Positions 61,579-64,000 of a stretch of 64,000 bases of DNA are shown here, piece by piece. This stretch comes from Caldithrix abyssi DSM 13497. GTDB lineage: Bacteria > Calditrichota > Calditrichia > Calditrichales > Calditrichaceae. The DNA lies in the NCBI RefSeq assembly GCF_001886815.1, contig NZ_CP018099.1, forward strand, positions 248,001 through 312,000. Direction: 5' to 3'. The translations under genes were made by a program, and so were the position numbers. The notes below the pieces were generated by a model that was not told the origin of the DNA, did no database searches, and saw only the letters and a program-made list of their open reading frames with translations. Each line of letters begins with the position of its first letter. The first letter of the stretch is position 1.

Positions 61579-64000
61579 ATGGTAAAATTTAAAAAAACAA
61601 TCGTTGGCATTTTGTTAAGCAGCGCTCTGGCATTCGCTGGCACCACGGGTAAAATCAGCGGGCTGGTTACCGATGCAGATACCGGAGAACCTCTGCCGGG
61701 CGCTAATATTTACGTACAGGTGGGCGGCCAAACAATGGGCGCGGCCAGCGACGTAGATGGCTATTTTGTTATCTTAAACATTCCCCCTGGTTCCTACACG
61801 GTTAAAGCAGCCTATGTGGGATATAGCCCTGTCGAAATTAACAACGTGGTGGTACGAATCGACTTAACCACGACGTTGAACATTAAAATGAAACAACAGT
61901 TGCTGGAAGCTGAAACCGTGGTCGTAGAAGCCAGAAGACCGATTGTGGTAAAAGATATCTCTAATAGCCAGCTAAACCTGGAAGCCAAAGCGATTGAAAA
62001 TATGCCCATTACCAGCATTAACCAGGCGTTGGTGTTACAGGCCGGCATAGAGTCAAGCGCAGACGGCATTATTATCAGAGGTAGCAGCCCCCGCCAGGTA
62101 TTGTACATGGTTGATGGCCTTTCGATGAATGACGAACGTTCCAACACTCCATATTCGTTTAACAGTATTACGGCTATCGAAGAAATTCAGGTGCAAACAG
62201 GCGGCTTTAATGCAGAATATGGCGATCTGCGAGCAGGTCTGGTAAATGTGGTTACCAAAGAAGGCAGCACAGATCGCTACACTTTAAGTATTTTTAGCAA
62301 TGTGCGCGATATCGCTTTTTTAGGACAGGCGAAAAAACATTTTGGCCCGTCTCTTTACAGCAGAGACTCTTATTTTAACAGACCGTATTTTGATCCGGAC
62401 GTTATGTGGACCGGCACAAACAACGGCGCCTGGGATGATTATACCCAGAGACAGTATCCTAAATTTCAAGGATGGAATGCCATCTCATACGCTACGTTGC
62501 AGGACAATGATCCGTCTAACGACTTAACCCCCGAGGGCGCTAAAAGATTGTTTGAATGGCAACGACGACGTCAGGGCGAAATACACGAGCCCGATTATGT
62601 AATAGATATGTCCTTCAATGGGCCAGACCCGATTATGAGGCTGATCCCTGAATGGAAAAATAAATATAATCCCAGATTCCATTTGAGCTTTTATAAAACC
62701 AAAGAGATGTTTGTATTTCCTCTTTCACGGAGTGGCTATAATGAACATCAGACGCAATTGAAATACACCTTTAACCCAACCAGCAGTATGAAGGTGATTT
62801 TAACCGGTATGTATGGCGAAATTTTTTCGGTTTCGCCTTATCAATGGACTACCACGCCTACAGGCAGATTGTTACGTTCGCAATCAGAAGTGGCAAATCT
62901 GTTAAGCAGCACCACAGGCGCCAGCATTTTGTACATGCCCGGCTATTACAGCCCGGGAGACATTTACCGCACCCTGGTTGGCGCAAAAATAAGCCATGCG
63001 CTTTCTTCGCGTACCTATTATGACGCCAGCTTCCAGTACAAAGTCAGCCGTTATAAAACGTTTCAGATGGCCGAGCGCGATACCAGCAAAAAATATGAGC
63101 CGGTACCGGGTTATTTTACCGATGAAGCGCCTTATGGTTACTGGGGATATGCCGTGGCGGGCATTGATGGCACCAGCATGGGAGGCTGGATGAATCTGGG
63201 ACGCGACCGGAGCGTTATTTCTACCTATTCATTCGATTTTAATCTTACCAGCCAGGTGAACAGTAAAAATCAAATAAAAACCGGTTTGCGTTTTGTTTAT
63301 AATATTTACGACATTAATTCCGGCACATACAGTCCAAGCATGAGCACCTGGACGCGTAGTATGGTTTACAAAGTAAAGCCGTACCGCATTGGTTTTTATG
63401 TGCAGGATAAACTGGAATACGAAGGGTTTATCGCCAATATCGGCGTTCGCCTGGATTATTCTGATCCGGACGTAGAATGGTATGACCTGTCCCCGTATGA
63501 TCCTTATTTAAAAGCCGGATATGGAAACTTGATAGAAGAAGAGGCCCCCAGAACAAAAGCAAAGCCACAATTTGCGGTCAGTCCCCGGTTGGGCGTATCG
63601 CATCCTATTTCAGAAAATGCTAAACTTTATTTTAACTATGGACATTTCAGAACAGAACCAGCCTCTTCTTATCGTTTTAGATTGCAAAGAGAGTCCAATG
63701 GCCTGGTAACCTATCTGGGCAATCCTGAGTTACGATACGAAAAGACCGTCGCATACGAATTGGGCTATGAACATAACTTATTCGATATGTTTTTGTTGAA
63801 AATAGCAGGGTATTACAAAGACATTAGTAACCAGCCCAGTTGGGTTTACTATCGCAATATTAACGGTTCGGTCAGTTATTATAAAATGTCCGATTTAAAT
63901 TACGAAGACATCCGCGGAATTGAGTTTACCCTGACCAAACGCTACGGTCGATGGGTTACCGGTTTTGTGAACTATACTTATGACGTGCAAACCTCTGGCT
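61579..64000 (+). CDS. TonB-dependent outer-membrane receptor (second copy), cut by window end
   Basis: At least 807 residues; no stop before the window end. ATG at 61579 with GAAGAG upstream, signal peptide (MVKFKKTIVGILLSSALAFA), CarboxypepD_reg-like domain (GKISGLVTDADTGEPLPGAN, YFVILNIPPGSYTVKAAYVG), plug with VLYMVDGLSMNDERSN and GFNAEYGDLRAGLVNVVTKE, and barrel strands. It shares WTGTNNGAWDDYTQRQYPKF and YVNDLTPEGAKRLF-type motifs with the receptor at 54233, showing tandem duplication followed by divergence (the passenger loops differ). The end and barrel C-terminus lie outside the window. Confidence 0.85.
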   Translation, partial: MVKFKKTIVGILLSSALAFAGTTGKISGLVTDADTGEPLPGANIYVQVGGQTMGAASDVDGYFVILNIPPGSYTVKAAYVGYSPVEINNVVVRIDLTTTLNIKMKQQLLEAETVVVEARRPIVVKDISNSQLNLEAKAIENMPITSINQALVLQAGIESSADGIIIRGSSPRQVLYMVDGLSMNDERSNTPYSFNSITAIEEIQVQTGGFNAEYGDLRAGLVNVVTKEGSTDRYTLSIFSNVRDIAFLGQAKKHFGPSLYSRDSYFNRPYFDPDVMWTGTNNGAWDDYTQRQYPKFQGWNAISYATLQDNDPSNDLTPEGAKRLFEWQRRRQGEIHEPDYVIDMSFNGPDPIMRLIPEWKNKYNPRFHLSFYKTKEMFVFPLSRSGYNEHQTQLKYTFNPTSSMKVILTGMYGEIFSVSPYQWTTTPTGRLLRSQSEVANLLSSTTGASILYMPGYYSPGDIYRTLVGAKISHALSSRTYYDASFQYKVSRYKTFQMAERDTSKKYEPVPGYFTDEAPYGYWGYAVAGIDGTSMGGWMNLGRDRSVISTYSFDFNLTSQVNSKNQIKTGLRFVYNIYDINSGTYSPSMSTWTRSMVYKVKPYRIGFYVQDKLEYEGFIANIGVRLDYSDPDVEWYDLSPYDPYLKAGYGNLIEEEAPRTKAKPQFAVSPRLGVSHPISENAKLYFNYGHFRTEPASSYRFRLQRESNGLVTYLGNPELRYEKTVAYELGYEHNLFDMFLLKIAGYYKDISNQPSWVYYRNINGSVSYYKMSDLNYEDIRGIEFTLTKRYGRWVTGFVNYTYDVQTSG

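Noticed and set aside
1-64000. A DGR reverse transcriptase or template repeat inside the window
   Set aside because: I found no frame with a Y-x-D-D RT motif, and no second copy of the GFRPAF / AGVFAL segment with adenine-rich differences.

Overview
The window looks like a piece of a Calditrichota-type chromosome (Caldithrix or a close relative). This is an inference from gene content: secreted proteins with type IX secretion (T9SS) C-terminal domains carrying the YPNPFNP signature, outer-membrane receptors with an N-terminal carboxypeptidase-regulatory-like domain, PorV/PorQ-like proteins, a 1192-residue pyruvate:ferredoxin oxidoreductase, ATP-dependent PEP carboxykinase, a tricorn protease and a ParE/ParC pair. 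I could not run any database search.

Bases 1 to about 18,950 are part of a prophage. Its head and packaging genes run leftward (1-5,890): gp36-like, gp37-like, small and large terminase, DUF935/Mu gp29-like portal and gpG-like morphogenesis protein. From a divergent control region at 5,891-6,019 the second block runs rightward: scaffold, major capsid, lysis genes (amidase, 3TM holin), spike-base-like protein, a variable C-type-lectin-fold protein, tail-tube-like proteins, a tail chaperone pair with a -1 frameshift, tape measure and a distal tail protein. So the head is Mu-like and the tail is siphovirus-like. The notable system is a diversity-generating retroelement (DGR) target gene at 9,340-10,437 with a 3' variable region, followed by what looks like a 17-codon stub of an avd gene. 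No reverse transcriptase or template repeat is in the window. Next to it are three consecutive paralogues of a tail-tube-like domain, two of them carrying different C-terminal display modules (a sialidase-like propeller and a carbohydrate-binding-like module).

Bases 18,950-24,360 hold the probable right end of the prophage, a nested RNA hairpin, a truncated NYN-domain gene and the parE-parC operon. From 24,360 to 44,650 come chromosomal genes: a secreted CARDB/T9SS protein, a HEAT-like secreted protein, a DUF1028 protein, a class I glutamine amidotransferase, a DHODH-like protein next to nifJ, a ferritin-like protein, tRNA-Leu(CAG), tricorn protease, a PGRP-type amidase lipoprotein, pckA, a DJ-1/PfpI protein and lpxH. 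Two MITE-like elements and several dispersed repeats lie in the intergenic gaps.

From 44,650 to the end there are two divergent operons of similar plan. The left operon reads TonB-dependent receptor, FN3/T9SS-type protein, PorV/PorQ-like protein, M28 peptidase. The right operon reads TonB-dependent receptor, lipoprotein, FN3/T9SS-type protein, PorV/PorQ-like protein, second TonB-dependent receptor (cut by the window end). An IS1634-like element (44,815-46,699, 8-bp target duplication) has inserted into the sorting domain of the M28 peptidase. Removing the element and one copy of the duplication restores the reading frame exactly.
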